In this document: positions 20,391 to 27,989 of the stretch, piece after piece
Layout: each line of letters opens with the position of its first letter
How positions within the stretch are numbered: the stretch's first letter is position 1
Assembly: GCF_003122325.1 (NCBI RefSeq)
Contig: NZ_QFBC01000002.1
Location: 434,001 to 498,000 of the forward strand
Direction of reading: 5' to 3'
DNA length: 64,000 bases
DNA from: Rhizobium album
Lineage (GTDB): Bacteria > Pseudomonadota > Alphaproteobacteria > Rhizobiales > Rhizobiaceae
The notes under the pieces: generated by a model
The model's database searches: none
What the model saw: the letters and a program-made list of their open reading frames with translations, nothing else
Told to the model about the DNA's origin: nothing
Program-made: the position numbers and the translations under genes

Positions 20391-20645
20391 TCCCGAGACG
20401 TAGCCGCCGGCAATCGCCGTGATCGCGGCGTCAGCCTCCTCCGTCGACCAGCCCGCATGGCTGGCCCGGTTGCTGAGCGCGATCATGACATCGGAAAGCT
20501 CGCCGGCCGCCAGCTTCTCCTCGTCCTCGGTTCCGGCGTTTACATGATCCATATATGCCGGCTCGATCGCATTTCGGCAATCTGCGGCTCGCTCTGGATA
20601 CGCGCCGTGATGGCGGGGGCCGGGAATGTCTTTCAGTTCGGGCAT
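20376..20645 (-). CDS. Small hypothetical protein (89 aa)
   Basis: ATG 20645 has AAGGAGA seven to eight bases upstream, a strong site. The acidic protein begins MPELKDIPGPRHHGAYPE and has a helical middle (EEKLAAGELSDVMIALSNRA) and a C-terminal half GWSTEEADAAITAIAGGY. It overlaps the 161-aa gene tail to tail by 15 bp. I do not recognise the family. Confidence 0.6.
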   Translation of the reverse strand: MPELKDIPGPRHHGAYPERAADCRNAIEPAYMDHVNAGTEDEEKLAAGELSDVMIALSNRASHAGWSTEEADAAITAIAGGYVSGSCSS

Positions 20646-20751
20646 CGCTATCTCCTTTGGTCAGGAGATAGAGCACTCGCTCAGCTATGCCAGCCGTTAG
20701 TTTTGCACCTCAGCAGCGATCCGCGGAGCGGCCCAGCTTGTACCACCCAAT

Positions 20752-20781
20752 AAAAAAGGCCCAACGCTGGGCCTTTTTTAT
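20752..20781. terminator. Bidirectional terminator
   Basis: AAAAAAGGCCCA-N2-TGGGCCTTTTTT symmetry: a GGCCCA/TGGGCC stem flanked by A and T runs on both sides. It lies 3' of the minus-strand 60-aa gene (20803-20985) and can serve it. On the plus strand it ends anything read from the left. Confidence 0.8.
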
Positions 20782-20802
20782 TTCCTCCTGGGTACTCAAA
20801 CT

Positions 20803-20985
20803 TCAGCGTCTTTCATACTCACGCTTCTCAACATGTGTTGCGCCGAGCGAAAAATTGCTACGATATTCGTTTATCGCGTTGTCGTAGATTTCGAGGCTTT
20901 TCCGCGCAACAATCTCAAGGCGTTCCAAAGTGTCCTCCTCGAACAACGGATGCCTTAACGTTTGACTGTCGCTTTTAGGTTGCAT
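20803..20985 (-). CDS. Small hypothetical protein (60 aa)
   Basis: ATG 20985 with AGGTGG about nine bases upstream. It is followed 22 bp after the stop by a terminator, which supports a real transcription unit. The protein is helical and charged (EEDTLERLEIVARKSLEIYD). It is divergent from the anti-phage deaminase gene and shares a 71-bp promoter region with it, so a regulatory or antitoxin role towards that gene is conceivable. That is speculation from position only. Confidence 0.5.
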   Translation of the reverse strand: MQPKSDSQTLRHPLFEEDTLERLEIVARKSLEIYDNAINEYRSNFSLGATHVEKREYERR

Positions 20986-21056
20986 TTACGGCCCACCTAT
21001 TCAATATGAGTGACGATTCCATTTTAACACTCTCTCGTTAACAAATACAGAACAAA

Positions 21057-22574
21057 ATGGCCACTGAAACGTTCCATATTTCAGAAAAATCTTTCCCCGA
21101 GGTTGTGATCGGGATTGTATCCCCTGTTGGAACGAGTCTTGAAAAAACTATAAACGAATTGAAATCTTGTTTTGAACAATATAAATACCAATTTTACCAT
21201 GTGAAGCTCACAGATTTATTTCCTGGAATTGCTAAAGTATTGAGATACGACGGACTGAACAACGAAACGCGCGATCAGCGTATTGATACTTACATAAAAT
21301 TTGGGAATCACCTCCGCCATCATGTCGGCCTCAAGGTACTGGGCGCGTTCGCTATTTCTGAGATCGCGTTGCGGCGGCCCGAAGAAATCACAAATTGCGA
21401 AGGTATCGTTTACGTTGTTGACCAACTCAAAACAGAAGAAGAGATTGAACTTCTGAAAGAAGTTTACGGCACGAGATTTCTTCAGATCTCCGTTTATTCC
21501 GCGCGCAACATCCGCGTTGACAATCTAGCCAAATCGATCGCTCACGATCATAACAAACGCGACGGCAACCATTTTCGCGCAAAAGCTGAAGAGCTTGTGG
21601 TTCGCGACGAGGATGAACTCGGCGTGCCTTATGGCCAAAAGGTTGGAAAAATTTTCCAGCTAGCAGACGTCGTTATAAATGACGACAGAACCGATGATAG
21701 GAACAGGGTTGAGGACCAGATAAAGAGGTTTGTGGAGCTCTTGTTCGGCCACAACGGCCACTCCCCCAATCATCTTGAGTACGGCATGTACTTGGCCCAC
21801 TCGGCAGCTCTGCGCAGCCTCGACTTGTCCCGCCAAGTTGGTGCTGCAATTTTCCGCTCGACCGGTGAAATCGCATCTCTGGGTGCAAACGAAGTGCCAA
21901 AAGCAGGCGGCGGAACATATTGGTGCGACGACCCTTATGACGCGCGGGAATATGTGCTCGGCGATGACAGCAACGACATACGGAAAAAAGAGCTCCTGGA
22001 CGAGGTTGTCCGGATACTGCAGCCTGATCAAACCGAAATAACGCCCGAGCAAAGGGAAAAACTTAAGAAATCTCAGTTTATGGACGCATTGGAATACGGA
22101 CGGATTATACACGCCGAAATGTCGGCTATCAGCGATGCGTCACGGCTCGGAATAAACATTAAAGACGGAACACTGTACTGCACCACTTTTCCCTGCCATA
22201 TGTGCTCCAAACACATTGTGGCGAGCGGCATCATGAAAGTCGTTTTTCTTGAGCCGTATCCCAAAAGCCTTACCTCCGATCTTCACTCCGACTCGGTAAA
22301 CATCGAAGGAACATCGCGAGGGAAATATCAGCACTTTCCAGGCGTCGATTTCGTACCATTCTTTGGCATCACTCCTCGAAAGTACCGAGAGTTTTTCTAC
22401 CGCGGGAAGAGGAAAGAAGAAGGTAAATACGAGCCTTATCGGCAAAATCAACCAAAACTGGTCATAGCTTCAAGCGGCCCTTTCTATGCCCGTCGAGAAG
22501 GAGCAATCGCAGAGGCCCTTACCGAAGCGCTTAAGCAGCTTGCCCAACAAGGTCCGCCGTCATCGCCGCAGTGA
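21057..22574 (+). CDS. avcD: Anti-phage dCTP/dCMP deaminase, AvcD type (P-loop kinase-like + deaminase)
   Basis: A 505-residue two-domain protein. The N-terminal ~220 residues form a P-loop NTPase/kinase-like domain (VVIGIVSPVGTSLEKT; an unusual G-x2-G-x5-T loop). The C-terminal half is a zinc-dependent cytidine deaminase domain with HAE (His352, Glu354) and PCHMC (Cys380, Cys383). This architecture is that of AvcD and related anti-phage dCTP deaminases, which deplete deoxycytidine nucleotides during infection and so block phage DNA synthesis. In Vibrio the partner AvcI is an RNA antitoxin encoded just upstream. Here only 71 bp separate the start from a divergent 60-aa gene. AT-rich codon use relative to the chromosome fits horizontal transfer. 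A 39-codon frame starts at its stop in a GTGA overlap. Confidence 0.87.
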   Translation: MATETFHISEKSFPEVVIGIVSPVGTSLEKTINELKSCFEQYKYQFYHVKLTDLFPGIAKVLRYDGLNNETRDQRIDTYIKFGNHLRHHVGLKVLGAFAISEIALRRPEEITNCEGIVYVVDQLKTEEEIELLKEVYGTRFLQISVYSARNIRVDNLAKSIAHDHNKRDGNHFRAKAEELVVRDEDELGVPYGQKVGKIFQLADVVINDDRTDDRNRVEDQIKRFVELLFGHNGHSPNHLEYGMYLAHSAALRSLDLSRQVGAAIFRSTGEIASLGANEVPKAGGGTYWCDDPYDAREYVLGDDSNDIRKKELLDEVVRILQPDQTEITPEQREKLKKSQFMDALEYGRIIHAEMSAISDASRLGINIKDGTLYCTTFPCHMCSKHIVASGIMKVVFLEPYPKSLTSDLHSDSVNIEGTSRGKYQHFPGVDFVPFFGITPRKYREFFYRGKRKEEGKYEPYRQNQPKLVIASSGPFYARREGAIAEALTEALKQLAQQGPPSSPQ

Positions 22575-22690
22575 GTGGAAATATTCTTTTATCATTTGGC
22601 CAAATCGGAAGCATAGCCTACAACAAGGTCGGGGCGGTCGTCGTCACGGTTGGGCTGCCGGTCTGGATGGTCGTCAACGCCATGGGTTGA
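22571..22690 (+). CDS. Micro-ORF overlapping the avcD stop (39 aa, hydrophobic)
   Basis: A GTG start overlaps the avcD stop as GTGA. The product is hydrophobic, with VGAVVVTVGLPVWMVVNAMG at its end, and could be a single membrane segment. Translational coupling would be natural, but there is no independent ribosome site and I know no homologue. It may equally be the remnant of a longer gene. Low confidence. Confidence 0.27.
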   Translation: MSGNILLSFGQIGSIAYNKVGAVVVTVGLPVWMVVNAMG

Positions 22691-22968
22691 TGCAGGCGGC
22701 TGAGACAATCTGTCCGTATTTTAGATATTGCTTTACTAAATCTCGATTGTTATCTCGCGCCTAGTCGCGTGGGTGTGATCGGACAACTGCGCGATTTGGG
22801 TGCGGGTCACCCCTACTCCCGCACCCTCCTCTCCGCGCAATAAACTCTCATCCACTGGCGGTGGCTGAAATCTGGCGGTTGCAGGGTCCACCGTTGTTTT
22901 TTCTACTTTCCGCAACCTTGACGCCCCTCTGATTTCAAAGGACACTTTTGAGTAGGAGGGATGCCAAA
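22691..22968. other. Intergenic region between the avcD unit and the PLD-like gene
   Basis: 278 bp; 394 bp if the micro-ORF is ignored. I see no convincing gene, terminator or repeat. A 69-codon minus-strand frame starting from GTG 22945 lacks a ribosome site. The promoter of the PLD-like gene should lie here. Confidence 0.4.
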
Positions 22969-24306
22969 ATGAAACTTTTGAACGGGGATGACCTGCGCAA
23001 AGAGCTAAAGTCGGCCTTAAAGAAAGCTACATCAGCTCGGTTTTGTGTTGCCTATTGGGGCAAGGGCGCCATAAAAACGCTTGCTGCGCGTAAGGGAAAA
23101 GTCGAGGTGATTTGCGACCTTCTTTCAGGTGGCACCAATCCATACGAGATTATAGAGATGAGGAAGGCAGGCGTTGCTGTAAAGCACCTGGCGAGCCTTC
23201 ATGCGAAATTCGCTGTTGTCGGAGAGTGGGCATATGTCGGCTCATCGAATATCTCTGCAAACGGGTTAGGCCAGGAGGGCCAGCAGTCATCCGGTCTGAT
23301 CGAGCTGAATTGTGCATTTACTGATCGGGCTGTGGTCGCATCTCTCAACGAACGTTGGGAGAAGCTAGACAGCGCTGCAGTTCTGATCGACAACAAAATG
23401 CTAAACACGGCAATTGAGAACTGGAAGGTGCGACAGCTCGCATCTTTAAAAACGAACAAAAAGAATGCGACGTTAGGCGTCAATCAACTTCCTAAGAGCA
23501 CTCATGTAGCAATTTATAGACATGCAGACAAACGCGAAGTTGCTCGCATGGACGCAATGCTTCAGAAGATGAGAAATGAGGCGCAACCCGAAAAACAATT
23601 ACTTTTCGACGACATAGACTTGTTTAGCGATTGGCAAGATCTTCCAGAAGGAGTGCCGCTTATCTGCTTTGCGATGAGTAGCGAACAGGGTCTTGAGTAT
23701 GAAGGTATTTGGGTACGTATAGATGACCCTAGCTTCAAAGTACCTGGGCGAACTAAAGACCGATACCAAGTAGCGCAAAGGCAGCCTTACAAAATTTCAT
23801 CAAAAACTATCCAAGTTATCGAGACGTGCGCGAAAAATTGGGAAGGCTTAAAGCGAGCCTGGGACAATGGCGGCGCTGTTGCACTGATTGAAGAAATAAT
23901 TCCGCCTGAGAAATATAGTAAGCTGGAAGCATTCGGCGCTTTTGGAGCTGAGTTTTCAAACATTCGCTGGAGTTGGTCCGGCCGGAGCCGTGATCAGAAC
24001 ACGGTGGCGCTCACTTTCTGGCTCGATCAATGGGACGAGAATTCCCGCATTTATGATGATACCGGGTGGGGCAACGACCAAAAAATTGTCGACCGAAACG
24101 GGAATAAAGAGCGTCGAGAGAACATCAAATGGGCAATCGATCATCTGGACGGCATTGTACGTATCGTCATGGCCGAGGCAAAAAATCCCAACGCGTCGCC
24201 GAAGGAAGCTCTGCGATACTGGCCGGATCGATCACGTTTGATGCGCATTGTTTATTTTAATCAGAAAACCGGCGAATTTAAAGCTGAAGCCGTAGCTCAA
24301 CCATAA
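22969..24306 (+). CDS. PLD-like phosphodiesterase domain protein (445 aa)
   Basis: ATG 22969 is preceded by TAGGAGGGA at good spacing; the TTG 21 bp upstream would read through that site. The N-terminal ~160 residues form a phospholipase-D-like domain: RFCVAYWGKGAI, KVEVICDLLSGGTNPYEI, and the motif LHAKFAVVGEWAYVGSSNIS, which holds H-x-K and the GSxN strand. Only one HKD half-motif is present, so the enzyme would act as a dimer, as in Nuc-type nucleases and some restriction endonucleases. Residues ~200-445 are a tryptophan-rich domain I do not recognise. It lies directly downstream of avcD within the cargo block, so a second defence nuclease is a reasonable guess. Confidence 0.75.
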   Translation: MKLLNGDDLRKELKSALKKATSARFCVAYWGKGAIKTLAARKGKVEVICDLLSGGTNPYEIIEMRKAGVAVKHLASLHAKFAVVGEWAYVGSSNISANGLGQEGQQSSGLIELNCAFTDRAVVASLNERWEKLDSAAVLIDNKMLNTAIENWKVRQLASLKTNKKNATLGVNQLPKSTHVAIYRHADKREVARMDAMLQKMRNEAQPEKQLLFDDIDLFSDWQDLPEGVPLICFAMSSEQGLEYEGIWVRIDDPSFKVPGRTKDRYQVAQRQPYKISSKTIQVIETCAKNWEGLKRAWDNGGAVALIEEIIPPEKYSKLEAFGAFGAEFSNIRWSWSGRSRDQNTVALTFWLDQWDENSRIYDDTGWGNDQKIVDRNGNKERRENIKWAIDHLDGIVRIVMAEAKNPNASPKEALRYWPDRSRLMRIVYFNQKTGEFKAEAVAQP

Positions 24307-24335
24307 ACATACCCTAATCCGCACAGCAGGCCTCC

Positions 24336-25166
24336 ATGAAAATTGTGTTCCAATGGGTCGTCACATTGTTGTTCGTGGCTGCAGCGGCAGCCGGTTTGTC
24401 CCACATTTTGCTTACCGTTTCCGGCGCCAATGCGCCGCCACCGTGTGCCGACCTGACTGAATTGTGCATGCAAAGAACAGACGCTGCAGCGAACCGGTCT
24501 CTGCTAATCGCGACGGTAATAGAAATCGCTCTATCGGCGATCGGCACTCTTGCGGTTGTTGCCACGATCTTCCTGTCGGCGCAGGCAACGAAAGCAGCTG
24601 TAGCGGCAGCGGATGCTGCAAATCTTGCCGTAGCACTCGCCCGAGAAACCGCAGCGCGGGAGCTAAGGCCATATGTTACGTTCGATAGCTGGTCACTCGA
24701 ATACAAGTTGGATGCCAACGGTGGGATAGAGAGCTGGCTGGTAAAGGTTACGTGGAAGAATACGGGAATTTCGCCAGCAACATCGGTCAGGGCGAAGGCC
24801 ACTCACGATATTAGAGAAGAGGAACTGCCAACACACTTTAGCTTCCCCGATCGCGTTGGCGATGAGTCGGCAGGAAGCCTCGGCAAGGATGGCACTGTTT
24901 CGACGTGCACCGAGTTCATTCCGGTGGCGGAAATTCAAGCGATCCTCGATGGCTCGACCAGGCTTTTCGTCTGGTCTTGGGTAGAATACGAGGGCTTCGA
25001 AGCGGAAAGGATCTATCGCAGCGAATGGCACTCTGAACTTCATTTATGGAATGGGCCAGCGACGAACCAAGATCTGAAAGGATCGAACGGCCTCCGCGAG
25101 CAATTCAATGGATCAGATGAGCATTGCTTTAGGCAGCCGGCGCGAAAGGTGAAGCGGCTGGCGTAG
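24336..25166 (+). CDS. Hypothetical membrane-anchored protein (276 aa)
   Basis: ATG 24336. Two membrane segments (about 4-27, VVTLLFVAAAAAGLSHILL; about 57-80, ATVIEIALSAIGTLAVVATI) are followed by an alanine-rich helix (ATKAAVAAADAANLAVAL) and a C-terminal soluble beta-rich domain from ~108 (RPYVTFDSWSLEYK, then VKVTWKNTGISPATSVRA). The W-K-N-T-G-x-S-P-A part resembles an immunoglobulin-like strand pattern seen in many rhizobial hypothetical membrane proteins with the same layout. The soluble domain probably faces the cytoplasm or periplasm as a sensor; function unknown. Confidence 0.7.
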   Translation: MKIVFQWVVTLLFVAAAAAGLSHILLTVSGANAPPPCADLTELCMQRTDAAANRSLLIATVIEIALSAIGTLAVVATIFLSAQATKAAVAAADAANLAVALARETAARELRPYVTFDSWSLEYKLDANGGIESWLVKVTWKNTGISPATSVRAKATHDIREEELPTHFSFPDRVGDESAGSLGKDGTVSTCTEFIPVAEIQAILDGSTRLFVWSWVEYEGFEAERIYRSEWHSELHLWNGPATNQDLKGSNGLREQFNGSDEHCFRQPARKVKRLA

Positions 25167-25272
25167 GTCTCTCATACCGCGGCACACAACCTGCCTTTCA
25201 GATCGAATTTTGTTCGAACATTTTGTCGCTTGAAAACGATGGCCCCCGCACCAATTTCTTCGTGCGGAAACA

Positions 25273-25620
25273 ATGCCTGCGAGGACAGAAATGGAGCGGC
25301 TGGTTTTTGGCCTTGAGTATCAGAACGCGGCTGGTGAAGAGGTCGAAACCTTATACGTCGCCGACGAAACCGACATGTATTCGATCGAGGAGATTCGAGT
25401 CATTCCTTGCTTCAAGGCGGGAGGCGCGGCTTATGGGTATTCAGGGGATGCGGTTGGCGAGTATCATGTCACCGTTGATGTGAGGAATGCGCCGTTCACA
25501 AAGTATCTGGCCGCCAACGATAATCGTTCCCCGAGAATGTCGCTGACGGTCGGTTTGCGGACGATACTTTCGTTCGTGATTCAGCATTCGAAGCAACCGT
25601 TTTGCCGCCTCTTTAGGTAG
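25273..25620 (+). CDS. Hypothetical protein (115 aa)
   Basis: In frame from ATG 25273. ATG 25291 has GAGGACA upstream and may be the true start, giving MERLVFGLEYQNAAGEEVE. The product is mixed alpha/beta with no membrane segment. The last ~25 residues look less protein-like. It is convergent with the long coiled-coil gene 3 bp away. No family recognised. Confidence 0.4.
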   Translation: MPARTEMERLVFGLEYQNAAGEEVETLYVADETDMYSIEEIRVIPCFKAGGAAYGYSGDAVGEYHVTVDVRNAPFTKYLAANDNRSPRMSLTVGLRTILSFVIQHSKQPFCRLFR

Positions 25621-25623
25621 CGC

Positions 25624-26952
25624 TCATGACTCCTTCGCCGCCTGCTTCGTTGCCTTGCCGGTGAACTTCACATGGGTGCCGTCGGGGCCGATGCTGACAT
25701 CTGGCGCCAGTCCCATCAAGCTTCCAAGAGCCTCGAGCTTGGTCACATTGCCATCGGAAGCTCCGCTTGAAAACAGCCCGTGGCAGGCGCCCTCCACCCA
25801 TTTTTCCGGCAACGTGGCTCCCTCTTTTGTGGTCATCTCCATTGCGGTTTCGATAACCCAACTCGCACGGTTGATATCCATGCCGTAGCGCTGAAGTTCT
25901 CGGTGTGAGCGAACGTCTTCGTCGTGGGATTGTCTCAACAAAGCAATCAAGTAGGCGACAAAGCCTATCGAAACCACAGTTAGGATCACGCCCCGGAGTG
26001 CTAAGAGCCACAACAAATAAGAAGAACCGGGCATTTCACCCGCGGGAACTGCCTGCTGAAGCTTGTCTGCTGCTTCCGGCGACGTTTCGCGAATTTGCAA
26101 GAGCAAGTTGGCGAGCTCCATCCTAGTGGACGAGGCCTGCGATACAAAAGCCTGGAAGCTTTCGAAGGCGAAGATGCCCGCCGCGCCGGCTCCCGCGATA
26201 CACAGCACAATGAGTCCAATAAGTTTCGACGTCGAGCTGCGAGGCACGGACGGTTCTTTCAGGAACGTTTGCACTTGCGTGCTTATGTCTTCCCGCAGCT
26301 TTCGGCGGGCACGCATATGTTCGGAGCTGTCGAATTCCTTTAGTCTGTCATCAAGCTCCGCCCTTTCGCTGGCAAGCTGTTCCAGCCCCTCTTTTTCTCG
26401 TTGTTTGAGCGCCGTCAACTCTGCTTGCATTTCGGCGTCTATGGCAGCACGCGTCTCCAGAGCCTCCCGCTCATACCCCTCGCGGAGCGTGTGTGCATCC
26501 GCCATCATTTTGTGATGTAAATCCGCTAGAGCGCCGATCTCGCGCTCCATCACGCCCTGAATGCTGTCAGCTGTCGGACTTTTGGCATCGATGCCCGGAA
26601 GTCTCACGAAAGAGCGAATAATGTCCTCTATGTCGAGAACCGCGGCAGCCGAGGGCCTGTTGGCATTGGTTGAAGGCTCGATAGTGATCTGATCAAAATA
26701 TGCTGGCGAACCATGAGACGGGGTTCTAGTCAGTTTTACGAATACAGAACTTCCCGCGATATGAAGCTTACATTCAGTGATTGAATAGGTAGGCTCGGGT
26801 GTATCTGAGATGCGCTGGAGATCGGCGTCATCGAGTACAATTCCCGCAATTCTGAAAGATTTACTGTCGACTCCAAACTTTTGCTCGATCGCATCAAACA
26901 GCTTGATGCCGGTCGCGTCAGAAATCTTGCCAACAATGTGCTCAATAGACAT
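25624..26952 (-). CDS. Coiled-coil membrane protein of unknown function (442 aa)
   Basis: ATG 26952 gives MSIEHIVGKISDATGIKLF; the open frame extends 9 codons further upstream without support. Residues ~1-140 are a soluble domain. Residues ~150-225 form a strong coiled coil (EREALETRAAIDAEMQ, ALKQREKEGLEQLASERAEL). Membrane segments are at ~243-262 (LIGLIVLCIAGAGAAGIFAF) and ~320-345 (LLWLLALRGVILTVVSIGFV), with a C-terminal domain after that. Such long coiled-coil proteins with two membrane segments can act as scaffolds or sensors; no family is known to me. It is transcribed against most of the cargo block, so it probably has its own promoter. Confidence 0.68.
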   Translation of the reverse strand: MSIEHIVGKISDATGIKLFDAIEQKFGVDSKSFRIAGIVLDDADLQRISDTPEPTYSITECKLHIAGSSVFVKLTRTPSHGSPAYFDQITIEPSTNANRPSAAAVLDIEDIIRSFVRLPGIDAKSPTADSIQGVMEREIGALADLHHKMMADAHTLREGYEREALETRAAIDAEMQAELTALKQREKEGLEQLASERAELDDRLKEFDSSEHMRARRKLREDISTQVQTFLKEPSVPRSSTSKLIGLIVLCIAGAGAAGIFAFESFQAFVSQASSTRMELANLLLQIRETSPEAADKLQQAVPAGEMPGSSYLLWLLALRGVILTVVSIGFVAYLIALLRQSHDEDVRSHRELQRYGMDINRASWVIETAMEMTTKEGATLPEKWVEGACHGLFSSGASDGNVTKLEALGSLMGLAPDVSIGPDGTHVKFTGKATKQAAKES

Positions 26953-27098
26953 GAATGCCCCCGCTGCGCTGTAAAGCACACGCTATTGTAGCACTCTTCG
27001 CTTGAAAAGGATCAAGGCCGTGTTGCCTTGTCCAAATTTCCGTTTTGCACATAAATCACATTACGGCACACCGGCTGTTCAAGGTGCGCGGGATCCGT

Positions 27099-27344
27099 CT
27101 ATTCGTCGCCCTCCGGCGCCTTGGCGCGGACGCCCCTGCCCTTCCCGTCATCCGGAAGGAAAGTACATCCAGCTGCCGCCAAAGCGTCCTCTACCGCCTG
27201 GACATTACGAACCGTGCTGAAGCTTGTCCCTTTCGATTCCATTCTTTTGATCGTTTCCAAGGAAAGCCCCGAACGCTCCGCAAGCGTCGTTTGGTTCCAA
27301 CCCAATAGCGACCGCGCCGCTTTCATTTGCCCAGCGTCTATCAT
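27099..27344 (-). CDS. XRE-family HTH regulator (81 aa)
   Basis: An 81-residue Cro/CI-type protein. The helix-turn-helix is MKAARSLLGWNQTTLAERSG then LSLETIKRMESKG (about 7-39), followed by a short helical tail (VEDALAAAGCTFLPDDGKG), the usual form of small rhizobial XRE proteins. ATG 27344 has GGGG upstream; Met7 is an alternative start. A perfect palindrome, ACCCTA-A-TAGGGT (27402-27414), lies between this gene and the divergent RuvC-like/HerA unit. It is therefore a likely repressor of that unit and of itself, similar to a phage immunity or plasmid copy-control switch. Confidence 0.85.
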   Translation of the reverse strand: MIDAGQMKAARSLLGWNQTTLAERSGLSLETIKRMESKGTSFSTVRNVQAVEDALAAAGCTFLPDDGKGRGVRAKAPEGDE

Positions 27345-27401
27345 TTGTACCCCACAATAAATAACACCGCGGCCATATTGACGCTAAATGATTAATATTT
27401 T

Positions 27402-27414
27402 ACCCTAATAGGGT
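27402..27414. promoter_or_regulatory. Palindromic operator between xre and the replication-like module
   Basis: ACCCTA-A-TAGGGT, a perfect 13-bp dyad in AT-rich DNA (AATATTTT just to the left). It is 58 bp upstream of the XRE start and about 126 bp upstream of the RuvC-like gene. Size and symmetry suit a dimer of a small Cro/CI-type protein. Confidence 0.6.
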
Positions 27415-27539
27415 GAATTCAGACCTCGCAAGCCCGCCACTTTCAAATTGACCTACCTGGCTTTCTAGCATTTGGGGAAGCTCGACATCCAGCCTTTCAG
27501 AATGGTGGGAGCGCTAACATTCAAGAATTTTTAGGGGGC

Positions 27540-27989
27540 ATGGAAATGAACGTGATGTCGATAAAACTGAACGAACAAGGGGCCATCGCCTACGGGAACA
27601 GCGAGATGTGCATTTCCGGAATTTTTGGCTCCAAGGCCTCACCAGCCACCGCGGAGTCGTTCGCATGCCGACTGGCGGATAACTGGAGCTTTTTGCAGCC
27701 GCGGCATATTTTTGTCGGCTACAACGGCCAGAATTGGTCGCGACGCCTGCAACCTCTCGGGGACGTTTTGGACTGTTTTTGCAGGGAACATGGCGTTACT
27801 TTAATAAAAGTGGCCACCGCCAGATTCCAATCCAAAGTTGCTGGTCATCCAAGCACGAAAAAACAGCTATTCGCTCTGTTAAAAAATGCCGGGCCACGAA
27901 GCATCCACGAAGCCGACGCAATGGCTCTCCTGGAATTCGGTTGTAGCTATCTGGCCGACTTGGCCGCAGCGGGAGATTTCACGCAATGA
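27540..27989 (+). CDS. RuvC/RNase H-fold-like protein (149 aa)
   Basis: ATG 27540 follows AGGGGG closely; ATG 27546 would have better spacing. The order of elements resembles phage RuvC-like proteins: ATAESFACRLADNWSFLQPR, HIFVGYNGQNWSRRL, then VTLIKVATARFQSKVAGH, a basic stretch STKKQLFALLKNAG, and a final helix HEADAMALLEFGC, whose Glu and Asp match the last acidic residues of RuvC. The usual first Asp in the opening strand is not evident, so the active site may be incomplete or degenerate. Its stop overlaps the start of the HerA-like gene (ATGA), suggesting the two proteins work together on branched DNA. Confidence 0.5.
   Translation: MEMNVMSIKLNEQGAIAYGNSEMCISGIFGSKASPATAESFACRLADNWSFLQPRHIFVGYNGQNWSRRLQPLGDVLDCFCREHGVTLIKVATARFQSKVAGHPSTKKQLFALLKNAGPRSIHEADAMALLEFGCSYLADLAAAGDFTQ

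Noticed and set aside
22736..22945. 69-codon minus-strand frame upstream of the PLD-like gene
   Set aside because: Starts at GTG without a ribosome site and would occupy the promoter region of the downstream gene.
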